A stretch of DNA of 51,025 nucleotides from Burkholderiales bacterium (GCA_025352105.1 JANXUB010000035.1:1-51025), one strand, 5' to 3'. Positions 16,649-26,563 are shown, numbered from the stretch's first letter. Program-made: numbers and translations. The notes: generated from the sequence alone by a model not told the origin.

Positions 16649-18211
16649 TCAAACAACAATTCGCGCAAGCGAAGCTTCACGTCCGAGCGTGAGCAAGAGC
16701 GCGTCAACTGCGGGTGCGTGCGCGCTCCCCGTGAGCATGATTCGCAGCGGCATCATGACTTGTGGCGTCTTGACAGTGAATTTTGTTTGCGCTTCTTTCA
16801 GTAACCCAGCGATGGCTAGCTTGCTCCATTCCACGGTACTTAACTGCTGGCGCACCCAATCAATGGCGGGCTTGTTGGCATCGGTTAAATGCTGCTCCAG
16901 AAGTGCCAGAGTTTGCGCGCCCTGCTCTATGGTCGCGAGCTCTTGCCGCGCTGCCAATTCGGCCGCCGCAACATGTTCTTGCTGTTGATTGAGCAACGTG
17001 CCAACGGATGCTGTGACCGCCGCAAGCTGCATCATCACGCGCATCGGGCTGGTAATAGGTGCGATATAGCAATAACGCGCCATTTCTGCCATTTTCTTGA
17101 GTGTTGGCGCGCGCTCGCGAAGCAACTCGGCAACCGCCAGCACAGACGGTCCTGTGGCCAATTCGTAGCCCTCGGCGACGAGAAACGGTTGCAGCCGCTT
17201 CGCCAGCTCGTCGACCGGAAGACGTTTGATGTGCTCGCCGTTTAGCCACTCAAACTTTTCTGCATCAAATCGCGCAGGAGACGGCGTCAATGATTCCAGA
17301 TTGAACCACTCCACCAGCTGCTGTGGCGAAAAAATCTCGTCGTTGCCGTGCGACCAGCCCAAGCGGGCTAGCCCATTGACAATCGTTTCGGGCAGATAAC
17401 CATTCGCGGCGTATTCGTTCAAGCCCGTTGCACCGTGCCGTTTAGAGAGCTTTTCTCCATCGCTGCCGAGCACCGTTGGCGTATGCCCAAACACGGGCGG
17501 CTCTTTGCCAAGCGCGCGAAAAACATTGATCTGGCGCGGCGTGTTCATCACATGACCGTCACCGCGAATCACATGCGTGATCGCCATGTCAACGTCGTCA
17601 ACCACCACGCAGAAGTTGTACGTCGGCACACCCACCTCGCCCACGGGCGCGGGCCGCGCGATCACCAAATCGTCCAGCTCACCGTTGGCGATTTCGATGC
17701 GCCCTTTCACCGCGTCGTCCCATGCGACGACGCCCTCGTCCGGGTTACGGAAACGGATCACCGGTAACGCGCCTTCGGGAATTTTCAGCCCGAGCTTCGC
17801 AACGTTCTCAGGGCGCCAGCGACCATCGTAGCGGGGCTTGTCGCCGTTCGCCTTCTGCGTTTCGCGCAATGCATCGAGCTCATCGACGCTCATGTAGCAG
17901 TGATACGCGCGACCATCGGCCAGCATTTCGGCGACCACTTCGCGGTAGCGCGGCATGCGCTGCATTTGATAGAACGGGCCTTCGTCAACGTCCATGCCGA
18001 GCCAGGCCATGTCGCGGAGGATGCCATCAGCACTTGATTCCGATGAGCGCTCAAGGTCAGTGTCCTCGATGCGCAGGATGAACTGTCCCTTGTGGTGCCG
18101 GGCAAACGCCCATGCGAAAAGCGCGGTGCGGATATTGCCGAGATGCAGGGTACCCGTGGGGGACGGCGCGAAGCGCGTGCGGACGTTGGTGAGTGTTTGA
18201 GTCGATGTCAT
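16649..18211 (-). CDS. gltX: Glutamyl-tRNA synthetase
   Basis: A 520-residue class I aminoacyl-tRNA synthetase charging tRNA-Glu. It begins VRTRFAPSPTGTLHLGNIRTA, where HLGN is the HIGH motif, followed by ILRIEDTDLERSS. The KMSKS equivalent is GEKLSKRHGATG. The anticodon-binding C-terminal half is present and the length is slightly above the usual 470-500, mainly in the C-terminal region. It lies downstream of livF on the same strand, 99 bp after it. Confidence 0.95.
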   Translation of the reverse strand: MTSTQTLTNVRTRFAPSPTGTLHLGNIRTALFAWAFARHHKGQFILRIEDTDLERSSESSADGILRDMAWLGMDVDEGPFYQMQRMPRYREVVAEMLADGRAYHCYMSVDELDALRETQKANGDKPRYDGRWRPENVAKLGLKIPEGALPVIRFRNPDEGVVAWDDAVKGRIEIANGELDDLVIARPAPVGEVGVPTYNFCVVVDDVDMAITHVIRGDGHVMNTPRQINVFRALGKEPPVFGHTPTVLGSDGEKLSKRHGATGLNEYAANGYLPETIVNGLARLGWSHGNDEIFSPQQLVEWFNLESLTPSPARFDAEKFEWLNGEHIKRLPVDELAKRLQPFLVAEGYELATGPSVLAVAELLRERAPTLKKMAEMARYCYIAPITSPMRVMMQLAAVTASVGTLLNQQQEHVAAAELAARQELATIEQGAQTLALLEQHLTDANKPAIDWVRQQLSTVEWSKLAIAGLLKEAQTKFTVKTPQVMMPLRIMLTGSAHAPAVDALLLTLGREASLARIVV

Positions 18212-18310
18212 GTGCCGATTTTATTCGGCTGGCGGTCAGCGACAACGAAGTTCAGGTGGCAGGCCGCGTTCACGAGCGAACGCATGGGCCGGAAGTGCTC
18301 GCCCGACGTC

Positions 18311-19021
18311 CTACACGGCGCAATATTTTTGCTGAATTTCTTCGTCTGCCAGCAATTCGGCCGCTCGGCCTTCGTGAACAATCCGCCCCTGATCGAGAAT
18401 GTACGCGCGATCAGAAATTGACAGAGCGCGCTCGACGTTCTGCTCAACAAGCAAGATCGTTGTCCCCTGATTTTTCATACGCAGAAAAAGCTCGAACATC
18501 TCATCAACAAGGACGGGCATGACACCCTCTGACGGCTCGTCGAGCAAAATCATCTTCGGTTTTGCCATCATTGCTCGGGCGATGGCGAGCATTTGTTGCT
18601 CACCGCCCGAAAGCGACGTTGCCTCCTGATTCAAACGCTCTTTCAGTCGTGGAAACGTCTGCGCAATTTCCTCGATCATCTCGTTGGTTTTCGCTCGCTC
18701 GGCGCTCGCGATCAGGCCCAGTTGAAGGTTCTCCCGTACGGTCAAGCCCGCGACGATGCGCCGATCTTCGGGCACGTACGCCAGGCCCGAATGAAAACGA
18801 ATGTGAGCGGGCTTGCCGAGCATCTCGTTCTGGGAAAAGATCACGCTGCCCGTGCACTTTGCAAGTAACCCCATGATCGTGCGCAGCGTGGCAGTTTTAC
18901 CGGCACCATTGCGGCCCATAAGTGTCACGACTTCTCCGGAATCGACGTGAAACGTCAAGTCCTGAACGACGTGACTGCGGTCGTACCACGCATTGAGTTT
19001 TTCGACTTTGAGCATACTCAT
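18311..19021 (-). CDS. livF: Branched-chain amino acid type ABC transporter ATPase, LivF-like
   Basis: A 236-residue ABC ATPase. Walker A is GRNGAGKT, the signature is LSGGEQQM and Walker B is MILLDEPSEG with the LivF-like continuation GVMPVLVDEMFE. It pairs with the LivG-like ATPase encoded 4 bp upstream. The start is the ATG just after the livG stop (MSMLKVEKL); six bases downstream a second ATG is possible. It is the last gene of the H-M-G-F transporter set. Confidence 0.93.
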   Translation of the reverse strand: MSMLKVEKLNAWYDRSHVVQDLTFHVDSGEVVTLMGRNGAGKTATLRTIMGLLAKCTGSVIFSQNEMLGKPAHIRFHSGLAYVPEDRRIVAGLTVRENLQLGLIASAERAKTNEMIEEIAQTFPRLKERLNQEATSLSGGEQQMLAIARAMMAKPKMILLDEPSEGVMPVLVDEMFELFLRMKNQGTTILLVEQNVERALSISDRAYILDQGRIVHEGRAAELLADEEIQQKYCAV

Positions 19022-19025
19022 GACG

Positions 19026-19769
19026 CTAGCCCTGCCCAAGATAGACGCGACGAACCTCTGAATTGGAGCGGATGTCGTCTGGCGAGCCGTCCACGAGCAG
19101 CTCACCGTGATGCAACACAATCAAACGGTCGCACAAACCCATTACGAGCTTCATTTTGTGCTCGACAAGAATTACGGTTCGCTCGGTGGATAACGTACGG
19201 ATCAGCGCCATCATCGTGCCGGTTTCTTCGGGAGACATGCCCGCCGTGGGTTCATCCATCAGCAATAGTTTCGGATCGCTCGCCAGCGCCATTGCGATCT
19301 CCAGAGAGCGTTGCTGCCCGTGCGCGAGCTCACCGGCGAGGCGCTTGCCAAGCGCGCCCAGACCGACGCGCTGCAACAGCACATCAGCACGTTCGCTCAC
19401 GGCAGTCAGACTTGCTCGTGACCGCAAAAAATCAAAACGGGACGTGCGCATCTGCGCGGCAACGCGAACATTTTCATGCGCGCTCAATTGCTTGAACACG
19501 TTGGTGATCTGAAAACTTTTGGCAATCCCGATACGCGCAAACTCGTGCTGCGCGATACCGGTGATGTCACGTCCGGCAAAACGAATTTTTCCCTGGCTGG
19601 GTGCGATTGCGCCCGTGAGCAGATTGAAAAACGTGCTCTTGCCGGCCCCATTCGGCCCGATGATGGCCGTAAGCTGCCCGACTTGAAACGTGCAGCTAAC
19701 GTTGTTCAGGGCAACGAAATTTCCAAAGCGCCGACTCAAGCCTACGGCTTCGAGAATGGGTGCGGTCAT
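19026..19769 (-). CDS. livG: Branched-chain amino acid type ABC transporter ATPase, LivG-like
   Basis: A 247-residue ABC ATPase with Walker A GPNGAGKS, signature [16 protein letters not shown] and Walker [16 protein letters not shown], the LivG form. The start ([16 protein letters not shown]) overlaps the livM stop as ATGA, showing translational coupling. The longer open frame upstream is just livM read in another frame. Confidence 0.93.
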   Translation of the reverse strand: MTAPILEAVGLSRRFGNFVALNNVSCTFQVGQLTAIIGPNGAGKSTFFNLLTGAIAPSQGKIRFAGRDITGIAQHEFARIGIAKSFQITNVFKQLSAHENVRVAAQMRTSRFDFLRSRASLTAVSERADVLLQRVGLGALGKRLAGELAHGQQRSLEIAMALASDPKLLLMDEPTAGMSPEETGTMMALIRTLSTERTVILVEHKMKLVMGLCDRLIVLHHGELLVDGSPDDIRSNSEVRRVYLGQG

Positions 19770-20761
19770 TTCGTCTCCACTGAGCTCGCGCGACGCTGCC
19801 ACTGCTGGACAAGCGTTCCCCAAATGCCCTTCGGGAAGAACAGCACGAAGATCATGAAGACGACACCCACAATTGCCATCCAGTGCGTCGTGAACGAGGT
19901 CGCAACGTCTTCCAGATACAAAAACACAGCGGCCCCTACAAACGGGCCAAAAAATGTCCCCATGCCGCCGAGCAGACACATCATCACGGCCTGTCCGGAG
20001 AGCAAATAATGCAGCGAATCAATCGGCACGATCGACAAATGAAGTGCCCGCAACGCGCCCGCCAATCCGCAGATGACAGCGGAGAGCGTGAAGATCAAAA
20101 GCTTTGCGCGCGCGACGTTGTAGCCACATGCAGCGGTTCGATTTTCGTTCTCGCGAATCGACTCAATGACCGCCCCAAAGGGTGACGCCAGAATGCGCGA
20201 CACGAGCCACAGCGCAAGCGCTACAAACACATAGAGCACATAGTATTTCGTCAGAGGATTCACGAAATCGCGCGTCAATCCGAACACATTGATCTGTTCA
20301 ACCGTCACCCCGCGCAGCCCGTTTTCGCCACCGGTCCAGCGTTCGGCTTTGTAGAACGCGTAGTAGACGATTTGTCCCAGTGCCAACGTCACCATCGAGA
20401 AATAAATTCCACGCGTACGAATAGCCAGAAATCCGATCAACAGTCCAGCAACGCCCGACGCTAGCGTGCCCGCCACAATCGCCAGCCACCAGGGCAAACC
20501 AAAGTGCACGATGGTGATCCCAGTCAAATAGCTGCCGACGCCAAAAAAAGCTGCGTGCCCAAACGAGAGCAAGCCCGTGTAGCCAAACAGCAAATTGAAT
20601 CCCACCGCATACAACCCAAAAATCAGGATGTTGAGCGCCAGCGCCTCATACGGCATGATGAGCGGAAAAAGCAGCAGAAAAACGAGCACAGAAGCAACGC
20701 GGTGCTTCGCAATCATTGCAATCGCCGAAGAAAGTGGGTTAGCTTGATTGGTCACATTCAA
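19766..20761 (-). CDS. livM: Branched-chain amino acid type ABC permease, LivM-like
   Basis: A 331-residue inner-membrane permease with about nine hydrophobic segments. It carries the LivM family stretches GLYAVGFNLLFGYTGLLSFGHAAFFGVG and IRENENRTAACGYNVARAKL, the latter being the ATPase-contacting EAA-like loop. It overlaps livH and livG by 4 bp each. HAAT-family transporters move amino acids, amides or aromatic acids; the neighbouring monooxygenase suggests an aromatic or heterocyclic substrate here (inference). Confidence 0.93.
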   Translation of the reverse strand: MNVTNQANPLSSAIAMIAKHRVASVLVFLLLFPLIMPYEALALNILIFGLYAVGFNLLFGYTGLLSFGHAAFFGVGSYLTGITIVHFGLPWWLAIVAGTLASGVAGLLIGFLAIRTRGIYFSMVTLALGQIVYYAFYKAERWTGGENGLRGVTVEQINVFGLTRDFVNPLTKYYVLYVFVALALWLVSRILASPFGAVIESIRENENRTAACGYNVARAKLLIFTLSAVICGLAGALRALHLSIVPIDSLHYLLSGQAVMMCLLGGMGTFFGPFVGAAVFLYLEDVATSFTTHWMAIVGVVFMIFVLFFPKGIWGTLVQQWQRRASSVETK

Positions 20762-21642
20762 CCCATCAAGCCAGCTTTGCCGAACAACCCTTGCGGACGT
20801 ACTAGAAGTACCACCGCCATCAAAACAAAGATGGAAAGCTCAGCGTATTCCGGCGCAAACAGCGAGGTCATGGAGAACACCACGCCCACCAATAGTCCGG
20901 CAACCACCGCGCCGACCAGTGAGCCCATGCCGCCGACAACGGTTACAACAAATGACTCCGCTAGCACCGGAATGCCCATCTCGGGATTGACCGCCCGGGT
21001 GGGAGCAGCGAGCAAGCCGGAAAGCCCGGCTATTGCCGTTCCGAGCCCGAACACGAGGAGCCAAATGCGGGAGATATCGATTCCCAGAACGCGCACAATT
21101 TCGTTATCCCGCGATCCGGCGCGAATAATTAAACCGTAGCGCGTCTTTTCGATAAAAAGCCATAGCGCGATCACGATCACAGCGGTTGCTGCAATCAGGA
21201 ACAAACGATACAGCGGGAACATGCCAAAGCCAACGTTCACCACGCCGCGCAGCTCAGTGGGCGTCGATGTCGGCATGCCGTCGATGCCAAAGATAACCCG
21301 CATGGCCTCAACCAGCACGTAGCTCAAACCGAAGGTGAGCAGCAGCGGATAGTCGATTCCCCGACCATACAACGGGCGCACCAGAAAGCGCTCGCTTAGT
21401 AGCCCGATCGCGCCAACGGCGATTGGGGTCAACACAAGGCTGAACCAGAAACTACCGGTGAGGGTGAGGAAGTAAACCCCTAAAAAAGCACCCACCATGA
21501 AAAACGCGCCGTGCGCGAAATTCACCACCGTGAGCATGCCAAAAATGAGTGACAAACCAATCGCCAGAAGCGCGTAAACCGCGCCCAATGCGAGCCCCGT
21601 CAGCAGTTGCAGCATGAGCAACTGCGGTGTGATTTCAACCAT
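20758..21642 (-). CDS. livH: Branched-chain amino acid type ABC permease, LivH-like
   Basis: A 294-residue inner-membrane permease. It has the LivH hallmarks ALLAIGLSLIFGMLTVVNFAHGAFFMVGA and SRDNEIVRVLGIDISRIWLLVFGLG. It forms the heteromeric channel with LivM and is translationally coupled to it (ATGA overlap). It follows the binding-protein gene by 28 bp. Confidence 0.93.
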   Translation of the reverse strand: MVEITPQLLMLQLLTGLALGAVYALLAIGLSLIFGMLTVVNFAHGAFFMVGAFLGVYFLTLTGSFWFSLVLTPIAVGAIGLLSERFLVRPLYGRGIDYPLLLTFGLSYVLVEAMRVIFGIDGMPTSTPTELRGVVNVGFGMFPLYRLFLIAATAVIVIALWLFIEKTRYGLIIRAGSRDNEIVRVLGIDISRIWLLVFGLGTAIAGLSGLLAAPTRAVNPEMGIPVLAESFVVTVVGGMGSLVGAVVAGLLVGVVFSMTSLFAPEYAELSIFVLMAVVLLVRPQGLFGKAGLMG

Positions 21643-21670
21643 CGAATATTTGCCGTGAAACGTGAGCGAG

Positions 21671-22930
21671 TTAACTCAGCACCTTGTGTCCAAGCTCGTC
21701 ACACGTGCGCAGATTTTTTTCGTCTGGCGCTTCGATGGAGAGCACGTTAAACACGTCGTATTTGTCTTTCATCGCTTTCGACTTTGACTCAACAACGATG
21801 ACCGATTGCACCGACTGATGGTCACACAGGCGGTAGTTCTGGACGCCTTTGTAGAAGTCATAGCGCATCTTGCGCATGACGTTCGCCACAGCGGTTGCGT
21901 TCGTCGAGCGCGCCTCGGTGATCGCCTGCAATACGCTTCTAATTCCGGCGTATCCGAGTGCACCGTAATCGGAAGGCACCGCCCCCGCGTATGCTTTTCT
22001 AAACTTGTCGTTGAAAGCCTTTGCTGTCGGGATGCGATCTTCCAGCCCCCAGTAGTAGGACGTGCCGCCGATGATGCCCTCAAAGGCCTCAGCGCCACCG
22101 GCCTGCCGCGAGGTGTAGAGCAACACCGGTGTGATCACTTTCATGTTTTGCTTGAGGCCGAAGTCGGTGACCTGCTTGGCGGCATTCACAAGATCACGAC
22201 CGAAATTGCAAAGCACCAAAACGTCCGGCTTCAGCGCCTGAATGCGCGGCAAGAAAGACGAGAAGTCAGAGGTTCCAAGCGGATGCCGAATGTCAGCCAG
22301 CGTCTGCATGCCGAACGCCTGCCCCGCGCGCTGGAAGCCGCGTACCATCTCGTGCCCGTAGGCGTAGTCAGCGGTGAGATAGACCACTTTTTTGCCGAAT
22401 TTGGGGAACGCATATCGCGCGACGGCACCGGCCGTGATGTGCGGCGTCAGCGCTTCATGGAAGGTGTAGAAGCTCCAGTCCTTTGCCTCGTTAATCGCGT
22501 CGGACTGGCTGATGGAATTGAACAGCACTTTGCGCGCTTTGCACACTGCATTGATCGAGAGCTGCGTGGCGGCCGAGAGTGAGCCGACGATCAAATCGAC
22601 CTTGTCCTTTTCGATCAATTCAAGCGTGCGTGTGGCCGCCTCGCCGGGATTTAGTTTGTCATCACGAACGAGAAGCTCGCATTTGCGCCCGTTAAAGCCA
22701 CCACCCGCATTAAATTCTTTCACCGCGAGTTCGGCAGCGCGCACCTGATCCTGCGCTTCGGAGGAAAACGCGCCGGTCAGCGGCGTGGGAAACCCAATCT
22801 TGATCGGCCCCGTTTGCGCGAACGCCATGCGCGATACGAACTGCGCTCCCGCGATGGTCAATCCCGCAGCGCCCCCGGCCAGTATGCGACGACGAAGATT
22901 GACGGGTTTGCCAGTGGACGAATCAGACAT
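21671..22930 (-). CDS. Periplasmic substrate-binding protein of the Liv-type transporter
   Basis: A 419-residue type I periplasmic binding protein (HAAT family). The N-terminus NLRRRILAGGAAGLTIAG ending near AFAQ looks like a twin-arginine or long Sec signal. The mature protein starts IKIGFPTPLTGAFSSEAQDQVRAAELAVKEFNAGGG, the classic LivK-type opening. It is the first transporter gene, upstream of livHMGF, and lies 78 bp after the FAD monooxygenase gene on the same strand. The ligand is unknown; the context suggests an aromatic or N-heterocyclic compound. Confidence 0.9.
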   Translation of the reverse strand: MSDSSTGKPVNLRRRILAGGAAGLTIAGAQFVSRMAFAQTGPIKIGFPTPLTGAFSSEAQDQVRAAELAVKEFNAGGGFNGRKCELLVRDDKLNPGEAATRTLELIEKDKVDLIVGSLSAATQLSINAVCKARKVLFNSISQSDAINEAKDWSFYTFHEALTPHITAGAVARYAFPKFGKKVVYLTADYAYGHEMVRGFQRAGQAFGMQTLADIRHPLGTSDFSSFLPRIQALKPDVLVLCNFGRDLVNAAKQVTDFGLKQNMKVITPVLLYTSRQAGGAEAFEGIIGGTSYYWGLEDRIPTAKAFNDKFRKAYAGAVPSDYGALGYAGIRSVLQAITEARSTNATAVANVMRKMRYDFYKGVQNYRLCDHQSVQSVIVVESKSKAMKDKYDVFNVLSIEAPDEKNLRTCDELGHKVLS

Positions 22931-23008
22931 GGGGTCTCCTTACGAATTGACACTTAAAAATTTCGCGTTACTACGACGCGTGGTCGGTGTACCTGAATCG
23001 ATGCTAGT

Positions 23009-24235
23009 TTAGCCACCCTGCGCGGCAAGCACATTTGCGTTGGTGCTGTCTTCCGGAACAATCGCCGTATCACGCAAAACCTGATTGACGTCTCTTTCCG
23101 CGCGCCCGGCGTTGGTCGAGCCGTACGTTTGCAAATAGCGTCCCAGAACGCGACCGCGATTGACGACTGCGTTTCCGGGCACCAGTCGCAGCGCTTCGTA
23201 GCGGAGGAGCGCGTCCGGAGAAGCGCCCGCTGCATTGATGCAATCCACCAATGCCATTGCATCAATCGCCGCTTTGGTCACGCCCATGCCGACGTGTGGC
23301 CGCGCGACAAAACTCGCGTCACCCATCAGCGCTACGCGGCCAAACGCGATGGCAGTGGAGGCCATGTCAAATATCGGCTGCAGAAACGGTTGCGCGGTCT
23401 CTTCAATAATTTCAGCAAACTGCGGCGCGAGCAATTCGTTCGCAGCGTTACGCATGGCACGAACGTGTCGTTCATCGATTTTGTGTGGTGGAATGCCTTG
23501 CGGGTAGTGCACGCCATCGGCATCGGTGAGCAGCGCTGCGAGTGCGGCCTCGCTGTGCGCGGGGCGATACCAGACGAAGTTGTAGCGTCGCTCGCCGCGC
23601 GAGGATTGATCGTTAGCGCCGGTCACCGGGTAGCCAATGATCTGTTCACCATCGGGCAAACCGAAGCCGAAATGATCGAACACGGTTGACAGCGTCAAGG
23701 CGGACAGCGCGGATTCGTCGCACACGCCGCGCCATGCAACGTAGCCCGCGTAGACGGGCGTGGCCTCGGGTGCGAACTGTCGCCGAACCGTGGAGCGGAG
23801 GCCATCGGAGGCGATGACCAGACTCGCTTCAAACGTTTGTTCTGCCGCGTGCACAACGGCACCTGAGGCCGTTTGATCAACCCGCTCCAAGCCCATCCCT
23901 GTGAGGTATCGCTCGGCCGGCAGCGCCGCTTTCAGAATCGCATACAAACGACTCCATGAGGTCAGCACTTGCGGCAAACTCAAACATGCAATCACGTCGC
24001 CGCGAACATCCAGCGCGACCCGATCTTGTACGGCGATACCCAGATCAGCCGATATCGATACGCCCGCTTGGTGCAGCGCTTCGAGCAGCGCGGGATGCGT
24101 CACGATACCCGCGCCACGCCCATCCAGCGGGGCAGAAGCGCGCTCCAGTACGATGACATCATGCCCTGCGCGATGCAAAAGATTGGCTACCAGCAGCCCG
24201 CCGAGCGAACCGCCGACGACGACAATGCGGGGCAC
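23009..24235 (-). CDS. FAD-dependent aromatic monooxygenase, 2,6-dihydroxypyridine hydroxylase-like
   Basis: A 408-residue class A flavoprotein monooxygenase. The N-terminal FAD fold is VVVGGSLGGLLVANLLHRAGHDVIVLERA; the central DG motif is ASDGLRSTVRR and the GD motif is VALMGDASFVARPHVGMGVTKA. Segments YAGYVAWRGV, NFVWYRP and ARPHVGMGVTKA match what I recall of 2,6-dihydroxypyridine 3-hydroxylase from nicotine degraders more than other family members. It would hydroxylate an activated aromatic or pyridine ring with NADH and O2. It lies between the VOC gene (39 bp upstream) and the transporter genes, so all may be one operon. Exact substrate is uncertain. Confidence 0.82.
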   Translation of the reverse strand: MPRIVVVGGSLGGLLVANLLHRAGHDVIVLERASAPLDGRGAGIVTHPALLEALHQAGVSISADLGIAVQDRVALDVRGDVIACLSLPQVLTSWSRLYAILKAALPAERYLTGMGLERVDQTASGAVVHAAEQTFEASLVIASDGLRSTVRRQFAPEATPVYAGYVAWRGVCDESALSALTLSTVFDHFGFGLPDGEQIIGYPVTGANDQSSRGERRYNFVWYRPAHSEAALAALLTDADGVHYPQGIPPHKIDERHVRAMRNAANELLAPQFAEIIEETAQPFLQPIFDMASTAIAFGRVALMGDASFVARPHVGMGVTKAAIDAMALVDCINAAGASPDALLRYEALRLVPGNAVVNRGRVLGRYLQTYGSTNAGRAERDVNQVLRDTAIVPEDSTNANVLAAQGG

Positions 24236-24274
24236 GCTATACCGCGCTCATCGCTTGCCGCATCGGAAGCAAGA

Positions 24275-24727
24275 TCACGCGGGAAACGTCAGCCCCACGG
24301 CCTCAGCTGCAGGGTAATTGAGCTCAATCACCACGCCGCTAGGGTCATCCAGAAACATTTGATGCAAGCCAATCGACGGTACGGTGCGATGCCGCGCGGT
24401 TGCGCCAAGCGCGGTGACACGATCCATCATCGCGGCCAAACCTTCCGAGAAAAACGCGATGTGATCGACCGCGCCGCTGCCCTGCAACTTGGCCACATCG
24501 ATGTCTCCTAGATAAGCCTTCAACCCTTCAGGATTGTCAGGGTCGATACCAATCAGGTGAACGACGGCGTTGGCGACATCGGCATGATCGCCACCGTACA
24601 TCCATATCCCAGGGAATGGAAAATTCGGACGAGGCCCTACGGTGAGTCCCAGCATGTCCGAATAAAAGCGGCTGCTCGCGGCCAAATCGGTGGTGCGGAT
24701 CGAGAAGTGATTCAGGGAGAGTTTCAT
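24275..24727 (-). CDS. VOC (glyoxalase/dioxygenase) superfamily protein
   Basis: A 150-residue vicinal-oxygen-chelate protein with two babbab modules. Possible metal ligands are His8 (SLNHFSIRT), VDHIAF and the C-terminal DDPSGVVIELNY Glu. The family covers glyoxalases, ring-cleaving dioxygenases, epimerases and resistance proteins. The start is the ATG of MKLSLNHFSIRT; the frame upstream of it is not family-like. It is probably the first gene of the monooxygenase and transporter operon, so a catabolic role is likely. Confidence 0.85.
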   Translation of the reverse strand: MKLSLNHFSIRTTDLAASSRFYSDMLGLTVGPRPNFPFPGIWMYGGDHADVANAVVHLIGIDPDNPEGLKAYLGDIDVAKLQGSGAVDHIAFFSEGLAAMMDRVTALGATARHRTVPSIGLHQMFLDDPSGVVIELNYPAAEAVGLTFPA

Positions 24728-24829
24728 GCCAATTCCGGATACTGCGGGTGCATCGTTTACGTGTCGGTTAAGCAACGATGATAGCCGTACTTTGTGCGGA
24801 TGAAGGTCGTTTTCGCATTGATCTAAAAC

Positions 24830-24954
24830 GCTACAGCTTTATCCTGTAACCTATATTTTACTTGGGCTAAGTCGTTAAAAGTAGTTGTCTCGACTTTAGG
24901 TTAATTGTTGTTTCAGCCCCAATGCAATCGACGTTTCACGCCAAAGCTGTTAGC
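24830..24954 (+). repeat. Structured intergenic element, copy C
   Basis: Outer pair GCTACAGCTTT (24830-24840) with AAAGCTGTTAGC (24943-24954); hairpin GTAA/TTAC (24846-24861); inner GGGCT (24864-24868) with AGCCC (24915-24919). TCGACT begins at 24890 and TTCA at 24935. Spacing matches the copies at 10041, 32318 and 49511. This copy has the longest outer stem. It fills most of the 328-bp gap between the divergent VOC and coxG genes; no clear -35/-10 pair was identified in the rest. Confidence 0.72.
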
Positions 24955-25055
24955 TTCCGAGATGGCTCGACATGTCATCACCGCCGCATCGCGATAATGG
25001 ACTCAACGTGATAAACATCGTGCTGGAACAAGCAGGAAATTGAAATGGAATTGAC

Positions 25056-25679
25056 GTGGAACTAGCCGGAGAAAAACTCATCGCGGCAACGCCGTCAGAA
25101 GTGTGGCGCGCGCTGAATGACCCAGCAATACTTGCCAATTGCATTCCCTCTTGCGAAAGCGTCGAGCGTTTGTCTGAGTCGGAAACACACGCTCGCGTGC
25201 TGCTGCGAATTGGCCCGGTTCGGACGCTGTTTGTCGGCAAAATTTTGATGAGCGACATTCGGCCCGATGAAGGTTGCACGATGGTTTTTGAAGGCTCCGG
25301 CGGCAACGCGGGATTCGCCAACGGACGCTCCACGGTGCAGCTCGCGCGTGACGGCGAGGCAACCCGATTGTCGTACACCGCGTCAGCCTCCGTCGGCGGA
25401 AAACTTGGACAGGTCGGTGGTCGAATGATTGATGCGTTTGCCAAGAAAATGGCGGACGAATTTTTTGGTAATTTGCAGACAGCGTTGGCGGGCGGCACAC
25501 CCGCACCGGGTGACGACGTAGCGCCCACTACTGTTGCGGTAGCTGCCTCGACCATAGGCCGCTCAACTGCCCTGCCAAGCGATGGCAATCCGCAAAGCGA
25601 AGGCACGCGAGTGCTCTGGTTTGCCTTGGGCGTAGGGGCCACTGCCTTTGGCTTCTGGCTCGCGCATTTGCTGCGCTAA
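25056..25679 (+). CDS. coxG: CoxG family protein (SRPBCC fold, membrane-anchored)
   Basis: A 207-residue CoxG-type protein. The START-like SRPBCC domain (1-145) opens MELAGEKLIAATPSEVWRALNDPAILANCIPSC, matching the usual CoxG N-terminus. A Pro/Ala/Thr-rich linker follows, then a C-terminal membrane helix (VLWFALGVGATAFGFWLAHLL). CoxG proteins help maturation or membrane attachment of CoxMSL-type enzymes. The start is a GTG. An ATG at 25045 in another frame opens a six-codon frame that overlaps this start, which could affect initiation. It heads the second molybdenum hydroxylase operon. Confidence 0.9.
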   Translation: MELAGEKLIAATPSEVWRALNDPAILANCIPSCESVERLSESETHARVLLRIGPVRTLFVGKILMSDIRPDEGCTMVFEGSGGNAGFANGRSTVQLARDGEATRLSYTASASVGGKLGQVGGRMIDAFAKKMADEFFGNLQTALAGGTPAPGDDVAPTTVAVAASTIGRSTALPSDGNPQSEGTRVLWFALGVGATAFGFWLAHLLR

Positions 25680-25696
25680 TCGGGGAGATTTCAACG

Positions 25697-26563
25697 ATGA
25701 AGGCCCCCGCATTTGACTATGTGAAACCGCGCTTGCTTGCGGACGTATTTCCGCTGCTGCAAACGTATGGCGACGAAGCGCGATTATTGGCGGGCGGACA
25801 AACATTGTTGGCCACGCTCAACATGCGCTTGTCGGAACCGAGCGTTTTGATTGACTTGTCTGCCATTGCCGAACTGCGAGGCATCACACTTGTGGGCTCC
25901 ATGTTGCGTATCGGCGCGATGGTGACGCACAGCGAAATCGAAGTGTCGGCGCTAGTTGCCCAGCATGCGCCTCTGTTGCCGTTGGCCGCGCCGCACATCG
26001 CGCATCGGGCTATCCGCAATCTTGGCACCCTGGGCGGGTCAATTGCTTACGCCGATCCCGCTGCGGAGTGGCCTACCTGCTTGCTGGCGCTTGATGGCGT
26101 GGTGATTGCGAAGAGCGCGACTGGCGAGCGGCGCATTCGCTCAGATGATTTTATTGTTGATCTCTACACCACCGCCCTGCTCCCCGGCGAAATCATCATC
26201 GCCTGCGAATTTCCTGCCGCGTCTGCCGGGCACTGGTGCGACTTTGATGAGTTGTCGCGACGACATGGCGACTATGCGATTGTCGGACTGGCGGGGGCGG
26301 GTCAACGCTCTGAAAATACGTTGACCGACTTGCGATTGGTATTTCTAGGGTTGGGCGCAACGCCGCTTCGCGCTTCGCGAGCGGAAGCCATCATCGATGG
26401 ACAACCGCTAACTAACGGGCTGATCGATCAAGCTGTGAGCGCGCTTAAAGCCGAGTTCTCGGCCGTCGGCGATCTCACCAGCGACGCCGCGACCAAAATG
26501 CATTTGTCGGGCGTGTTGCTCAAGCGGATGTTGATGAAACAAATGCGGTTGAAAAGCGCGTGA
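25697..26563 (+). CDS. coxM: FAD-binding medium subunit of second molybdenum hydroxylase
   Basis: A 288-residue CoxM-type flavoprotein. FAD-binding motifs are ARLLAGGQTLLATLNMRL and IRNLGTLGGSIAYADPAAEWP; the C-terminal CO dehydrogenase flavoprotein domain follows. GGGGAGATTT lies upstream of its ATG. It starts 17 bp after coxG and its TGA overlaps the coxS start (TGATG). Gene order here is M-S-L, unlike the S-L-M order of the first operon, so the two enzymes are not a recent duplication. Confidence 0.92.
   Translation: MKAPAFDYVKPRLLADVFPLLQTYGDEARLLAGGQTLLATLNMRLSEPSVLIDLSAIAELRGITLVGSMLRIGAMVTHSEIEVSALVAQHAPLLPLAAPHIAHRAIRNLGTLGGSIAYADPAAEWPTCLLALDGVVIAKSATGERRIRSDDFIVDLYTTALLPGEIIIACEFPAASAGHWCDFDELSRRHGDYAIVGLAGAGQRSENTLTDLRLVFLGLGATPLRASRAEAIIDGQPLTNGLIDQAVSALKAEFSAVGDLTSDAATKMHLSGVLLKRMLMKQMRLKSA

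Noticed and set aside
24738-24781. Longer N-terminus for the VOC protein starting at 24775
   Set aside because: The extra 16 residues are not family-like; the ATG at 24727 begins the conserved MKLSLNHFSIRT.
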